Assembly (NCBI GenBank): GCA_000023405.1
Contig: CP001643.1
Coordinates: 2,108,001-2,172,000, forward strand
Source of the DNA: Brachybacterium faecium DSM 4810
GTDB lineage: Bacteria; Actinomycetota; Actinomycetes; Actinomycetales; Dermabacteraceae
Direction: 5' to 3'
Length of the DNA: 64,000 bases
Positions 9,313-23,005 of this stretch are shown in pieces (position 1 is the first letter of the stretch; each line of letters opens with the position of its first letter). The position numbers were made by a program, and so were the translations under genes. The notes beneath the pieces are model-generated. The model was not told where the DNA came from. It saw only the letters and a list, made by a program, of their open reading frames with translations, and did no database searches.

Positions 9313-10817
9313 CAGTGCGCTCCTCCTGCGAGCTCGGGGGCCTTGGCCAGCAGCGGGCCGCCCCAGGCATCCTCGAGCAGCGCCTCCAGGGCGCCGCCCA
9401 CGCGGTACAGGCGCTCGTCGGCGCGGGCCGGGGCGAGGAACTGGATGCCGGCGGGCAGGCCGTCCTCGGCCAGGCCCGAGGGCAGGGAGATGCCCGGGAC
9501 GCCGGCGAGGTTGGCGGGGATGGTGGCGATGTCGTTCATGTACATCGCGGTGGGGTCGTCGATCTTCTCGCCGAGGCGGAAGGCGACGGTGGGCGAGGTC
9601 GGGGAGGCGAGCACGTCGACCTGCTCGAAGGCGGCGGCGAAGTCGCGCTGCACCAGGGTGCGGACCTTCTGGGCGCTGCCGTAGTAGGCGTCGTAGTAGC
9701 CGGCCGAGAGGGCGTAGGTGCCCAGCAGGATGCGGCGCTTGACCTCGTCGCCGAAACCGGCGCCGCGGGTGGCCTTCATGACGGACTCGGCGGTGGGGCT
9801 CTCCTCGGGCACGACGCGCAGCCCGAAGCGCATGCCGTCGAACTTGGCGAGGTTGGAGGACGCCTCCGAGGGCATGATCAGGTAGTAGGCGCCGAGCGCG
9901 TACTGGAAGTTCGGGCAGGAGATGCGCACGATCTCGGCGCCGGCCTGCTCGAGCTGGGCGAGGGACTCGGTGAAGCGGGCGCGGACCTCGGGGGCGAAGC
10001 CCTCGCCTTCGAGCTCCTCGATCACGCCCACGCGCAGCCCCTTGACGTCCCGGTGGCGGGCGGCCTCGGCGAAGCCGCCGACGGGCTCGGGCAGCGAGGT
10101 CGAGTCCAGCGGGTCGTGACCGGCGATCAGCTCGTGCAGGAGGGCCGCGTCCTCGACGGTGCGGGTGACGGGCCCGGCCTGGTCCAGGGAGCTGGCCATG
10201 GCGATCAGCCCGTAGCGGGAGACGGAGCCGTAGGTGGGCTTGACGCCCACGGTGCCGGTGGCGGCGCCGGGCTGGCGGATCGAACCGCCGGTGTCGGTGC
10301 CGATCGCGAGCGGCGCCTCGTACGCGCCCACCGCTGCGGCGGAGCCGCCGCCGGAGCCGCCGGGGATGCGGTCGCGGTCCCAGGGGTTGCGGGTGGGGCC
10401 GAAGGCGCTGGTCTCGGTGGAGGAGCCCATCGCGAACTCGTCCATGTTGGTCTTGCCGAGGATCGGCAGTCCGGCGGCGCGGAGCTTCTGGACCAGGGTC
10501 GCGTCGTAGGGCGGGATCCAGCCCTCGAGGATCTTGGAGCCGGCGGTGGTGGGCTGGCCCTCGGTGACCACGACGTCCTTGACGGCGACGGGCACACCGG
10601 CGAGCGCGGGCAGCTCCTCCCCGGCGGCGCGGCGGGAGTCCACCTCGCGGGAGGAGGTCAGGGCCGCCTCCTCGTCGACGTGGAGGAAGGCACCGAGATC
10701 GCCGTCGACGGCGGCGATGCGGTCCAGGTGGGCGCGGGTGAGCTCCTCGGAGGAGACCTCCCCGGCCCCGAGCGCGGCGGCCTGGGCGGCGGCGCTGCGG
10801 CGGATCATCTCGGTCAT
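9312..10817 (-). CDS. gatA: Asp/Glu-tRNA(Asn/Gln) amidotransferase subunit GatA
   Basis: A 501-residue amidase-signature enzyme that releases ammonia from glutamine for the complex. The Ser-cisSer-Lys triad is visible: Lys in [11 protein letters not shown] (about residue 80), the first Ser of [14 protein letters not shown], and the nucleophile in [10 protein letters not shown]. The GGSGGGS form, rather than GGSSGGS, is what I know from actinobacterial GatA and keeps the catalytic serine. I chose the ATG at 10817 because AGGAG lies 5 nt upstream. A GTG six bases earlier (10823) would overlap the gatC stop as GTGA and is possible. The stop overlaps the gatB start. Confidence 0.97.
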   Translation of the reverse strand: MTEMIRRSAAAQAAALGAGEVSSEELTRAHLDRIAAVDGDLGAFLHVDEEAALTSSREVDSRRAAGEELPALAGVPVAVKDVVVTEGQPTTAGSKILEGWIPPYDATLVQKLRAAGLPILGKTNMDEFAMGSSTETSAFGPTRNPWDRDRIPGGSGGGSAAAVGAYEAPLAIGTDTGGSIRQPGAATGTVGVKPTYGSVSRYGLIAMASSLDQAGPVTRTVEDAALLHELIAGHDPLDSTSLPEPVGGFAEAARHRDVKGLRVGVIEELEGEGFAPEVRARFTESLAQLEQAGAEIVRISCPNFQYALGAYYLIMPSEASSNLAKFDGMRFGLRVVPEESPTAESVMKATRGAGFGDEVKRRILLGTYALSAGYYDAYYGSAQKVRTLVQRDFAAAFEQVDVLASPTSPTVAFRLGEKIDDPTAMYMNDIATIPANLAGVPGISLPSGLAEDGLPAGIQFLAPARADERLYRVGGALEALLEDAWGGPLLAKAPELAGGAH

Positions 10818-10819
10818 GG

Positions 10820-11116
10820 TCACTCCTCTCCCAGGATCTGCGGGACGGCGAAGCGGCCGTCCTGCGCCTCAGGGGCGGCGGCCAGCGCCTGCTCCTGGGT
10901 CAGGGTGTTCGCGACCACGTCCTCGCGGAAGACGTTGGTCATGGCAATGGGGTGGGACGTCGCGGGGACATCCTCGGTGGCGACCTCGGAGACGGAGGCG
11001 ACAGCGTTCATGATGGAGTCGAACTCGCCCGCGAAACGGGCGATCTCCTCCTCGGTGAGCTGGATCCGTGCGAGGTCGGCGAGGCGTGCGACGTCATCTC
11101 GTCCGATCGAAGGCAT
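10820..11116 (-). CDS. gatC: Asp/Glu-tRNA(Asn/Gln) amidotransferase subunit GatC
   Basis: A 98-residue GatC, the small subunit that wraps around GatA and stabilises the complex. Family features: an N-terminal helix [24 protein letters not shown], a central [13 protein letters not shown] helix, and a C-terminal [24 protein letters not shown] tail. It heads the gatCAB operon. A TAGAAT box sits 6 nt before the ATG and no Shine-Dalgarno sequence is present, so the operon transcript is probably leaderless. The upstream region is occupied by a 44-bp direct repeat. Confidence 0.96.
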   Translation of the reverse strand: MPSIGRDDVARLADLARIQLTEEEIARFAGEFDSIMNAVASVSEVATEDVPATSHPIAMTNVFREDVVANTLTQEQALAAAPEAQDGRFAVPQILGEE

Positions 11117-11122
11117 GAGGGC

Positions 11123-11128
11123 ATTCTA
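11123..11128 (-). promoter_or_regulatory. -10 box TAGAAT for gatCAB (leaderless)
   Basis: TAGAAT, six bases (GCCCTC), then the gatC ATG. The repeat copy at 11130-11173 covers the position of the -35 region. Confidence 0.65.
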
Positions 11129-11129
11129 G

Positions 11130-11229
11130 GCGTGTCGACGCACTGGTGAGGAACGAGCCGGCAGGAGGCGCGCTCCACGAACCGCGCGTGCCGACGCACT
11201 GGTGAGGAACGAGCCGGCAGGAGGCGCGC
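11130..11229. repeat. 44-bp direct repeat, two copies, upstream of gatC
   Basis: Copies at 11130-11173 and 11186-11229 differ at one base and are separated by 12 bp, giving a 56-bp period. The shared core begins CGACGCACTGGTGAGG. They fill the gap between the acetyltransferase stop and the gatC promoter, with the first copy overlapping where a -35 element would lie. The function is unknown. Confidence 0.85.
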
Positions 11230-11237
11230 GCGAGGGG

Positions 11238-12062
11238 TCAGGACGATGTGGCGGGGGTCGAGCCCAGGCGGTAGTGGTATCCGCCGATCCGGCGGAAGCC
11301 GAGGTCGCGATAGAGGGTGCGGGCAGGGGTGTTCTCGGCCTCGACCTCGAGCAGCGCGCGGCGCGCCCCCTGCACGGCGGCGAGGGCCAGCAGCGTCCCG
11401 GACAGGGCGCGGCCGAGGCCGCGGCGGCGGTGGGCGGGATCGACCGCGATCATGTTCAGCACCACGAGCGTCTCCTTGCCGACGTCCACGAGCGCGGCCC
11501 GGCCCACGGCCGCGTCCGGCACCTCGCCCGCGGGCAGGCGGACCTGGATCGCCGGGGTGCCGGCGAGGATGTCGTGCAGGCTCTCGCGGGCGCCCTCCCC
11601 CTCGCGCGGTGCGAGCGCCCAGGCGGCGTCGAACCAGTCCTCGTCCAGCGCCCCGGTGGAGATCACGGCGGAGGGGTGGGGCCGGGGCAGGGTGCCGGTG
11701 AGCTCCCGTTCGAGGATCTCGCTGTCGCCGGCGCTCTCGTCGCCCCGTGCCTCCAGCAGCGGCTCCAGGGCCTCGGGGGTGACGCCGTCGAGGATGCGGT
11801 GCGTGGGCCGTTCCCCCGCTCTCGCGACGAGCGATTCGACCCGGTCCAGGGCGGCGGCGAGCTCCGGCTCGGAGTCCGGGGCGTCGAGGGCGAGGATGCT
11901 GTGGGCACGGCGGGTCACGCCGCGGGAGCGGAGCACGGAGAACCCGTCGACGTCGAGGCGCTGCAGCGGCCGCCAGCCGCCGATCAGCGCTTCCGCCAGT
12001 CGGGTGCCCGTCAGGGGGCGCAGGGGCGGGGGCGTCGCGGAGCGTCGGGTACGTCGGGTCAC
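11238..12062 (-). CDS. GNAT family N-acetyltransferase
   Basis: A 274-residue protein. The C-terminal ~120 residues are a GNAT domain: VVLNMIAVDPAHRRRGLGRAL holds beta4 and the acetyl-CoA pyrophosphate loop (RRRGLG), followed by ALLEVEAENTPARTLYRDLGF and a GGYHYRLG end. The N-terminal half, with a GFSVLRSRGVTRRAHSILAL strand, resembles the degenerate first GNAT half seen in two-domain actinobacterial acetyltransferases. It is shorter than mycothiol synthase and I see no reason to call it MshD. The substrate is unknown. The start is GTG, 6 nt after TAGGCT, with no Shine-Dalgarno. Confidence 0.85.
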   Translation of the reverse strand: MTRRTRRSATPPPLRPLTGTRLAEALIGGWRPLQRLDVDGFSVLRSRGVTRRAHSILALDAPDSEPELAAALDRVESLVARAGERPTHRILDGVTPEALEPLLEARGDESAGDSEILERELTGTLPRPHPSAVISTGALDEDWFDAAWALAPREGEGARESLHDILAGTPAIQVRLPAGEVPDAAVGRAALVDVGKETLVVLNMIAVDPAHRRRGLGRALSGTLLALAAVQGARRALLEVEAENTPARTLYRDLGFRRIGGYHYRLGSTPATSS

Positions 12063-12068
12063 GCATCG

Positions 12069-12074
12069 AGCCTA
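12069..12074 (-). promoter_or_regulatory. -10 box TAGGCT for the GNAT gene (leaderless)
   Basis: TAGGCT, six bases (CGATGC), then the GTG start. Confidence 0.6.
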
Positions 12075-12108
12075 CCGAGCACGGGGGCGGTGGGCGGGCC
12101 GGGGCGGT

Positions 12109-12114
12109 TAGACT
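12109..12114 (+). promoter_or_regulatory. -10 box TAGACT for small acidic ORF
   Basis: TAGACT lies 35 bp before the ATG at 12150, leaving a short leader that contains an AAGGGA ribosome-binding site. Confidence 0.5.
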
Positions 12115-12149
12115 TCTTCCTCCTCTCCGACCCATGAAGGGATCCCGAC

Positions 12150-12428
12150 ATGTCCGTCGACCCGAACATCGACTACCACTCCCACGACCCCGAGGACGGG
12201 GAGCAGCCGGCAGAGGACCCGAGGATCCGGGAGGCCGAGGAGATCGAGGCGCGCATGCGCCGGGCCCTGGCCACCAAGGACGATCCGCTGCGAGACGGCG
12301 AGTCCACCTCGGAGCGCCTGCGCCGCCTCGAACAGGCCGATGCGGAGAAGGCGGCCGGCCCCTCGCAGACCGAGGCCGACGAGGAGAGCTCCTCCGGCGA
12401 GCGCGGCGAGGACTCCCCCGCCTCCTGA
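12150..12428 (+). CDS. Small acidic hypothetical protein
   Basis: A 92-residue, highly charged protein without hydrophobic segments. It begins MSVDPNIDYHSHDPEDGE and has a probable helix with EAEEIEARMRRALATKD and SERLRRLEQADAEKAA, then a Ser/Glu-rich tail. I do not recognise a family. An AAGGGA site 8 nt upstream of the ATG and a TAGACT box further up support expression. It sits just upstream of recQ on the same strand with a 71-bp gap. Confidence 0.65.
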   Translation: MSVDPNIDYHSHDPEDGEQPAEDPRIREAEEIEARMRRALATKDDPLRDGESTSERLRRLEQADAEKAAGPSQTEADEESSSGERGEDSPAS

Positions 12429-12487
12429 CTGCGCGCCCGTCCGCGGCGCCCGTCCACAGCGCCGGTCCGCGCGTCGGCGGGCCTTGA

Positions 12488-12493
12488 CACACT
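12488..12493 (+). promoter_or_regulatory. -10-like box CACACT for recQ (possible leaderless)
   Basis: CACACT, six bases (GGGGGC), then the ATG. It keeps the A2 and T6 positions of TANNNT; the first base differs, so this is weaker than the other sites. Confidence 0.4.
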
Positions 12494-12499
12494 GGGGGC

Positions 12500-14788
12500 A
12501 TGGACCCCTCTTCAGCGCTCACCCCTCCCCCTGGCCAGGCTGACCCCTCCGCGCTGCGGGAGGAGGCACTCGAGGCGCTGCGCGCCCTGACCGGCCGCAG
12601 GGACGCGACCTTCCACGACGGCCAGTACGAGGCCATCGCGGCGCTCGTCGAGCAGCGCCGCCGGGTGCTCGTCGTCCAGCGCACCGGCTGGGGGAAATCG
12701 GCGGTGTACTTCCTGGCCGCGCTGCTGCAGCGGCGGCGCGGCTCCGGCCCGGCCCTGATCATCTCCCCGCTGATCGCGCTGATGCGCGATCAGGTGGCGG
12801 CCGCCCGGCGGGCCGGGGTGCGGGCCGAGGCGATCAGCTCCGCGAATCCCACCGAGTGGGCACAGATCGAGCAGGCGCTCGAGGCCGACGAGATCGACGT
12901 GCTGCTGGTCTCCCCGGAGCGGCTGGTCAACCCGCGGTTCCGCGAGGAGCAGCTGCCGCGCCTGGTGCAGCGCTGCGGGCTGCTGGTGATCGACGAGGCG
13001 CACTGCATCTCCGACTGGGGGCATGACTTCCGCCCGGACTACCGCCGGCTCCGGGACCTGGTCGCCGAGCTCGGCCCCGAGGTGCCGGTCCTCGCGACCA
13101 CCGCGACAGCGAACTCCCGCGTGGTCGAGGACGTGGCCGAACAGCTGGACGTCCAGACGCAGGACCCTGCCGCTCCCGGCCCGGGGGTGCTCACGCTGCG
13201 CGGCGCCCTGACTCGTGAGTCGCTGCGACTGGGCTGCCTGAGCCTCGAGGACGACCGGTCGCGGCTGGCCTACCTGGTCGAGCACCTCGACCAGCTGCCG
13301 GGCTCGGGCATCATCTACACCCTCACGGTCTCCGCCGCCGAGGACCTCGCCGAGCTGCTGGACCGGCCGGGGCGCCGGGTGCGCGCCTACACGGGCCGCA
13401 CGGATGCCGAGGAGCGGGCGGAGCTCGAGCGGGCGCTCAAGGAGAACGAGGTCAAGGCGCTCGCGGCGACCAGCGCCCTGGGGATGGGGTTCGACAAGCC
13501 GGATCTGGGCTTCGTGGTGCATCTGGGCGCGCCGAGCTCGCCGGTGGCCTACTACCAGCAGGTGGGGCGTGCGGGGCGCGCGACCGACACCGCCGACGTG
13601 CTCCTGCTCCCGGGCCGCGAGGACCGTGCGATCTGGGAGTACTTCGCGACCGCGTCCATGCCGTCGCAGGAGAGCGCGAGCGCGGTGCTCACCGCGCTCG
13701 CCTCCTCGGACCGTCCGCTGTCCACCCCCGCGCTCGAGGCCCGGGTGGACGTGCGCCGCACCGCGCTCGAGCTGCTGCTCAAGGTGCTCGCCGTCGACGG
13801 GGCGGTGCAGAACGTCAAGGGCGGCTGGATCGCGACCGGCGCGCCGTGGAGCTACGACGGGCCGCGGTACGAGAACGTCGCCCGGGCCCGCCGCGAGGAG
13901 CAGCAGGCGATGCTCGCCTACGAGCGGCTGCAGCCGGGCGATCCGCAGCAGTGCCGGATGGTGTTCCTGGCCCGCCAGCTCGACGACGACACCGCCACTC
14001 CATGCGGCCGCTGCGATGTGTGCGCCGGGCCCTGGTACCCGGCTCCCGGCACCCGGGCGCAGGGCACCGCGGGGCAGGGCGCCCCGGGACAGGGCGGCCC
14101 CGGGCAGGACGCCGAGGGGCAGGATGCCGCCGCCCAGGTCTCCGCGCTGCTGGAGCGCGTGGGGGTGCCGATCGCGCCCCGCGCACAATGGCCCCAGGGC
14201 CTGGACCGCCTGGGCGTGCTCGACGAGAACGGGAAGACGCCCCGCGGCACCATCCCCGCCGCACAGCGGGCGGAGGAGGGCCGGGCGTTGGCGCGCACCT
14301 CCGATCTGGGATGGGCCGGTCAGCTGCGCCAGGTGCTGCGCACCGACGAGGACGGCCGGCCCCTGGATTCCGAGGTGCCCGAGGCGCTCGGCCGCCGCAT
14401 CGTCGAGGTGCTCGCGGCCTGGGACTGGGACCAGCGGCCCGCGGCCGTGGTCGCGGTGCCGTCCCTGACCCGGCCGCACCTGGTGAGCTCGCTCGCCGGC
14501 GGGATCGCGGCCGTGGGCCGGCTGGAGGACCTCGGCCCCCTGGACCTCGGCCCGGGCGCCGCGCCGCTGCGCCCGGGCGGCAACAGCGCCTTCCGCGTCG
14601 CGGACCTCTGGGACCGCTTCGTGGTGGGAACGGAGCTGCAGGCGCGCCTCGAACAGCTCGCCGGCGCCCCGCTGCTGCTGGTGGACGATTCCGTCTCCAC
14701 CCGGTGGACGATGACGCTCGCGGCCCGGGAGCTGCGGCGTGCCGGCGCGGGGCCGGTGCTGCCGCTCGCCCTCGCCCTCGAGGCCTGA
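12500..14788 (+). CDS. recQ: RecQ-family DNA helicase with C-terminal phosphoribosyltransferase-like domain
   Basis: A 762-residue SF2 helicase. Visible: Walker A QRTGWGKSAVYF, motif Ia SPLIALMRDQ, motif II DEAHCISDWGHDFRP (the RecQ aromatic loop), TTATAN, and helicase half 2 with GRAGRATD. A zinc subdomain follows (QC...CGRCDVC). A Gly/Gln-rich linker of 5-residue repeats lies near 14056-14130. The C-terminal ~200 residues end in LLLVDDSVSTRWTMTLAARELR, which matches the PRPP-binding loop of type I phosphoribosyltransferases (ComF-like). The helicase unwinds DNA 3'-5' in repair. No HRDC domain is evident. What the PRTase-like part binds is unknown. Confidence 0.92.
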   Translation: MDPSSALTPPPGQADPSALREEALEALRALTGRRDATFHDGQYEAIAALVEQRRRVLVVQRTGWGKSAVYFLAALLQRRRGSGPALIISPLIALMRDQVAAARRAGVRAEAISSANPTEWAQIEQALEADEIDVLLVSPERLVNPRFREEQLPRLVQRCGLLVIDEAHCISDWGHDFRPDYRRLRDLVAELGPEVPVLATTATANSRVVEDVAEQLDVQTQDPAAPGPGVLTLRGALTRESLRLGCLSLEDDRSRLAYLVEHLDQLPGSGIIYTLTVSAAEDLAELLDRPGRRVRAYTGRTDAEERAELERALKENEVKALAATSALGMGFDKPDLGFVVHLGAPSSPVAYYQQVGRAGRATDTADVLLLPGREDRAIWEYFATASMPSQESASAVLTALASSDRPLSTPALEARVDVRRTALELLLKVLAVDGAVQNVKGGWIATGAPWSYDGPRYENVARARREEQQAMLAYERLQPGDPQQCRMVFLARQLDDDTATPCGRCDVCAGPWYPAPGTRAQGTAGQGAPGQGGPGQDAEGQDAAAQVSALLERVGVPIAPRAQWPQGLDRLGVLDENGKTPRGTIPAAQRAEEGRALARTSDLGWAGQLRQVLRTDEDGRPLDSEVPEALGRRIVEVLAAWDWDQRPAAVVAVPSLTRPHLVSSLAGGIAAVGRLEDLGPLDLGPGAAPLRPGGNSAFRVADLWDRFVVGTELQARLEQLAGAPLLLVDDSVSTRWTMTLAARELRRAGAGPVLPLALALEA
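14056..14130 (+). repeat. 15-bp imperfect tandem repeat inside recQ
   Basis: About five imperfect copies encoding GTAGQ-GAPGQ-GGPGQ-DAEGQ, a flexible linker between the zinc subdomain and the C-terminal part. Confidence 0.75.
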
Positions 14789-14839
14789 GCCGTCGCGGTC
14801 ACGGCATCGCAGGCACAGCAGCGCGGGCGCGGCTGTGGA

Positions 14840-19754
<4,915 letters not shown>

Positions 19755-19797
19755 GCCCTGCCGCCTTCCTCGCAGATCCTCGCCGTCCTGCGCATCG

Positions 19798-19803
19798 AGT
19801 GTA
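19798..19803 (-). promoter_or_regulatory. Possible -10 box TACACT for mnmA
   Basis: TACACT on the minus strand, 43 bp before the ATG, in the 121-bp gap after the cysteine desulfurase gene. No good -35. Confidence 0.4.
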
Positions 19804-19875
19804 CGGAGGTGCTGGCCCCGGGGCAGTTCCTGTGAACGTGAGATGCGCCCCGATGCGAGAGCCGACGGAGTGCGG

Positions 19876-21075
19876 TCAGCGGTGCAGGGCGCCGACGGCG
19901 CGGGAGCGCTCGAGCGCCTCCGGGAGGGCGGCGAGGAGGATCTCCACATCCCGCTCGGTGCTCGTCCATCCCAGGGAGAGGCGCAGCGCCCCGCGGGTCT
20001 CCTCCTCCGCGAGCCCCATCGCGGCGAGCACCGGGCTGGCCTGGACCACCCCGGCCGAGCAGGCGGAGCCGGCCGAGCAGTCCACGCCCCGCTGATCCAG
20101 CAGGAAGAGCAGCGAGTCCGAGTGCGCGCCCGGGAAGATCACGTGCACGATGTGCCCGGACTGCGGCGAGTCCTCGGGCAGGGTGAAGCGGGCGCCGGGG
20201 TCGATCTCGGCGATCCCGGCGCGCAGGCGCGCCGCGAGTGCGCGCACCCGCCGGTTCTCCGCCTCGCGGTCGGCGAGCGCCGCCTCCAGCGCGGCGGCGA
20301 AGGCGGCGGCATGGGGCGCGTCCAGGGTGCCGGAGCGCACGCCGCGCTGCTGACCGCCGCCTGTGCTCACGGGGGCGAAGGGCACCGCGGGATCCGCGAT
20401 GAGGGCGCCCACGCCGACGGGCGCGCCGATCTTGTGCCCGGTCAGCGACATCAGAGGCACCTCGGCCGGGGACGGCAGCGGCACCTGCCCCACGGCCTGC
20501 ACGGCGTCGGTGTGCAGCAGGGTGCCGTGGGCGCGCGCGATCTCGGCCAGCGCGGCGAGGTCCTGCCGGGCACCGGTCTCGTTGTTGACCAGTGCGGCGC
20601 TGAGCACGCTCACCGTGCCATCGGCCAGCGCCTCCTCGACGCCGTGCGGTGCGAGGAGCCCGCGCTCGTCCACCGGCAGCTCGCGCAGCGTGAGCGCCGG
20701 ATCGGCGCCCGGCAGGGAGCGGGCGGTGGCGAGCACCGCGGGATGGTCGGTCGCGGCGACAGCGACAGCGGTGCGGGAGGGGTCCCGGGCGAGCACCCCC
20801 AGGGGCACGGCGCGCAGGGCGAGATTGTCCGACTCGGTGCCGCCGGAGGTCATGAGGACCCAGCTGCGCGACACCCCGAGCAAGCCCGCGATCGTCTCGA
20901 GCGCCTCGTCCAGCACCGCGCGGGCACGGCGCCCCGCGGCGTGCGTGGAGGAGGGGTTGCCGTGCACGGCGGAGGCCGCGAGGAACGCCTCCCTCGCGGC
21001 GGGGCGCAGCACGGTGGTCGCGGCGTGGTCGAGATAGGCGCGCTCGGCGCCGTCGGCCGGCGTCCCGGAGCTCAC
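19876..21075 (-). CDS. Cysteine desulfurase (IscS/NifS class V aminotransferase)
   Basis: A 399-residue PLP enzyme that removes sulfur from cysteine to give alanine and a persulfide. Visible: AYLDHAATTVLRPAARE, GNPSSTHAAGRRAR, TSGGTESDNLAL, HTDAVQAVGQVP, the PLP-lysine in SLTGHKIGAPVGVGAL, and the catalytic cysteine in SAGSACSAGVVQAS. The short loop around that cysteine fits the IscS/NifS group. No iscU or other Fe-S assembly gene is adjacent, while mnmA is next, so tRNA thiolation is a likely use. I take GTG 21075 as the start because it overlaps the upstream stop as GTGA; GTG 21078 is equally possible. Confidence 0.94.
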   Translation of the reverse strand: MSSGTPADGAERAYLDHAATTVLRPAAREAFLAASAVHGNPSSTHAAGRRARAVLDEALETIAGLLGVSRSWVLMTSGGTESDNLALRAVPLGVLARDPSRTAVAVAATDHPAVLATARSLPGADPALTLRELPVDERGLLAPHGVEEALADGTVSVLSAALVNNETGARQDLAALAEIARAHGTLLHTDAVQAVGQVPLPSPAEVPLMSLTGHKIGAPVGVGALIADPAVPFAPVSTGGGQQRGVRSGTLDAPHAAAFAAALEAALADREAENRRVRALAARLRAGIAEIDPGARFTLPEDSPQSGHIVHVIFPGAHSDSLLFLLDQRGVDCSAGSACSAGVVQASPVLAAMGLAEEETRGALRLSLGWTSTERDVEILLAALPEALERSRAVGALHR

Positions 21076-22013
21076 CACGGCTTGACCGGGTCGTCGTCCG
21101 CGCCGCCGGGCTCGTCCTCGCCGTCCCCGCCCTGGGCGTCGCGGTTGCGCTGCTCGAGCTCGTCGTCCTTCTGCTCGCCTTCGGAGCCGCTGGTGGGCGC
21201 CTCCTCGTCGGGGCCGTCTCCCTCGGGATCCTCGCGGGTGGGGTCGCCGGGGTCCTGCTGGCTCGGGGTGCCGCCCTCCTCGTCGTCCCCCTCCCCGGAC
21301 TCCTCGCCGCGGGCGTCGGGGTCGTTGCCGGCCTCCTCGTCGGCCTCGCGTCGCTTCTCCTCGACCCGCTCGCCGTTGCCCTCGGTGGTCTCCGAGTCCT
21401 CGTTGCCGGCGCCGCCCTGGCCCTCGCCGTCGCCGCCTCCCCCGCCGCCGGCGCAGGGGGCCAGCAGCTCCTCGGCCTCGAAGAGGCGATCGGCGCGCTG
21501 CTGCGGATCCTCGAGGAGATCGGCCTGGCGCTCGATCGAGAGCGCGAGGTTGTTGAGGATCTTGCACTGGGCGTGCAGCGGGGAGTTGAGGTCGCTGTGC
21601 GCGGTCCACTCCTCGTAGGAGCGGCGCAGCTCCTCCTCCGCGGCGGCGTCCTCCCCCTGCTGCAGCAGGGTCGTGCCCTTGGACAGATGGGGCAGGTAGG
21701 GCTCGAACCAGTTGACCGTCTCGACCGGTCGGAGCCGCTGGATCGCGGCCGGGTAGTCCTCGCCCTCGTAGGCGCTCAGATGGGTGGCCTGCGTGATCGG
21801 CATCGAGACGAAGCGCACCGCCAGCAGGGCCAGCAGGAGGATCACGGGAGATAGGAGCGCGAAGACGATCAGCCGCACCCGGCGCAGCCGCTTCACGTCC
21901 AGGCCGAAGTCCTTCGGCCGGCCCCGGCGCTCCAGCGCGAGCGGCCCGGCTGCGGCGGCGTCCGGGCCGTGCGGCTCCCCGGTGCGAGGATCGTGCACCA
22001 GCGGTGTGCTCAT
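21072..22013 (-). CDS. Membrane-anchored TPR-like protein with acidic tail
   Basis: A 313-residue protein. An N-terminal cytoplasmic stretch (about 1-45) leads to one membrane helix (about 47-70, LIVFALLSPVILLLALLAV). Next comes a helical, TPR-like domain (about 80-190, with YPAAIQRLRPVE and CKILNNLALSIERQADLLEDP). The last ~120 residues are low-complexity Glu/Asp/Gly-rich. It closes the MoxR/DUF58/vWA operon, where such TPR proteins are often the last member. No enzymatic motif is visible. Its ATG overlaps the preceding vWA gene stop. Confidence 0.75.
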   Translation of the reverse strand: MSTPLVHDPRTGEPHGPDAAAAGPLALERRGRPKDFGLDVKRLRRVRLIVFALLSPVILLLALLAVRFVSMPITQATHLSAYEGEDYPAAIQRLRPVETVNWFEPYLPHLSKGTTLLQQGEDAAAEEELRRSYEEWTAHSDLNSPLHAQCKILNNLALSIERQADLLEDPQQRADRLFEAEELLAPCAGGGGGGDGEGQGGAGNEDSETTEGNGERVEEKRREADEEAGNDPDARGEESGEGDDEEGGTPSQQDPGDPTREDPEGDGPDEEAPTSGSEGEQKDDELEQRNRDAQGGDGEDEPGGADDDPVKPW

Positions 22014-23005
22014 CCCTGCGCTCCTGAGATGTCGTAGCGGTCGAGCCTGCGCGGCAGGCGGTAGGTCATCTCCCCCAGCTCCCAGATCAGCAGAGCCGTC
22101 AGCGGGATCGCGGCCACCCAGTACCAGTCCTCGAAGCTTGCCACGTCCCGCCGGGACTCGTCGGCGATCGGCCGCAGCGTGATCCCGTCCATCGTCCCCT
22201 CGATCGGCGCCTCCGGATCGTCGCGGTGGAGGTAGGGCACTCCCAGCTCCCCGGCGATCGTCTCCAGCTGCTGCTCGTCGATGCGGGAGATCCCCTGCTC
22301 GCCGTCGGGACCGGTGATGTATTCGCCGTCGTCCTGCCCGCCCTCGGCCTTCATGGGGCCGCCCTCGGCGGTGCCGTACCCGAGCACGGCGCCGCCGTCG
22401 ATGAAGCCGCTCGCCTGCGTGAAGGACTCCGCGTCCTGGCCGTCGGTGTTCTCCCCGTCGGCGAGGACGTAGACGAGCACGCTGGAGTCAGGGTCCTCGC
22501 GCTTGGCCTCGGAGATCTCCACCAGCAGCGGGTTCAGGGCGCGGTCCACGTTCGAGCCGGTCGAGTAGGCGGTGGGCTCGGTGGTGAGCGTGTCGATCCA
22601 GGCCGCCGCGGCGCCGGCGTCCGTGGTCAGGGGCAGCTGCCGGGTGGCGGTCGAATCGAAGGCGAGGATCGAATAGCGCGCCCCCTCGGTCATCTCCATC
22701 ACGCGGGTCATGTCGGCCCTGACCCCCTCGAGGCGGGGCCGGTCCCCCGCGTAGTCCTCGGCGTTCATCGACCCGGTGCGGTCCACGACGAAGAAGACGT
22801 TCGCGTTCATGCGCTCGGTCTGCTCCGACTCGATCGGGGTGACCGGTCGCAGGGCGACCGCGAGCAGCAGCGCCACCATCAGCACGCGGCGTCCCCAGGC
22901 CGTGCGCTGGCGGGGGCGGCGCACCAGGAGCACGATGCACAGCGCCAGCATCGCGCCGAACAGCGGGATCAGGGCCCACAGGGGCAGCAGGGGCTCGAGC
23001 CGCAT
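22010..23005 (-). CDS. von Willebrand factor A domain membrane protein (BatB-like)
   Basis: A 331-residue protein with two N-terminal membrane helices (about 5-27 and 40-57), a vWA domain from about 70 to 280, and a C-terminal helix near 300. The metal-ion-dependent adhesion site reads VVDRTGSMNAED, with Thr in place of the usual first Ser, followed by ADGENTDG later in the domain. In Bat-type operons such proteins pair with MoxR ATPases in cell-envelope or stress functions that are poorly defined. Its ATG overlaps the upstream stop (TGATG). Confidence 0.82.
   Translation of the reverse strand: MRLEPLLPLWALIPLFGAMLALCIVLLVRRPRQRTAWGRRVLMVALLLAVALRPVTPIESEQTERMNANVFFVVDRTGSMNAEDYAGDRPRLEGVRADMTRVMEMTEGARYSILAFDSTATRQLPLTTDAGAAAAWIDTLTTEPTAYSTGSNVDRALNPLLVEISEAKREDPDSSVLVYVLADGENTDGQDAESFTQASGFIDGGAVLGYGTAEGGPMKAEGGQDDGEYITGPDGEQGISRIDEQQLETIAGELGVPYLHRDDPEAPIEGTMDGITLRPIADESRRDVASFEDWYWVAAIPLTALLIWELGEMTYRLPRRLDRYDISGAQG

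Noticed and set aside
10821..10823. GTG start for gatA overlapping the gatC stop
   Set aside because: The ATG six bases later has AGGAG at 5 nt. The difference is two residues.
11238..12062. Mycothiol synthase MshD
   Set aside because: Shorter, N-terminal half degenerate and without the double GNAT pattern expected; only generic GNAT features are visible.
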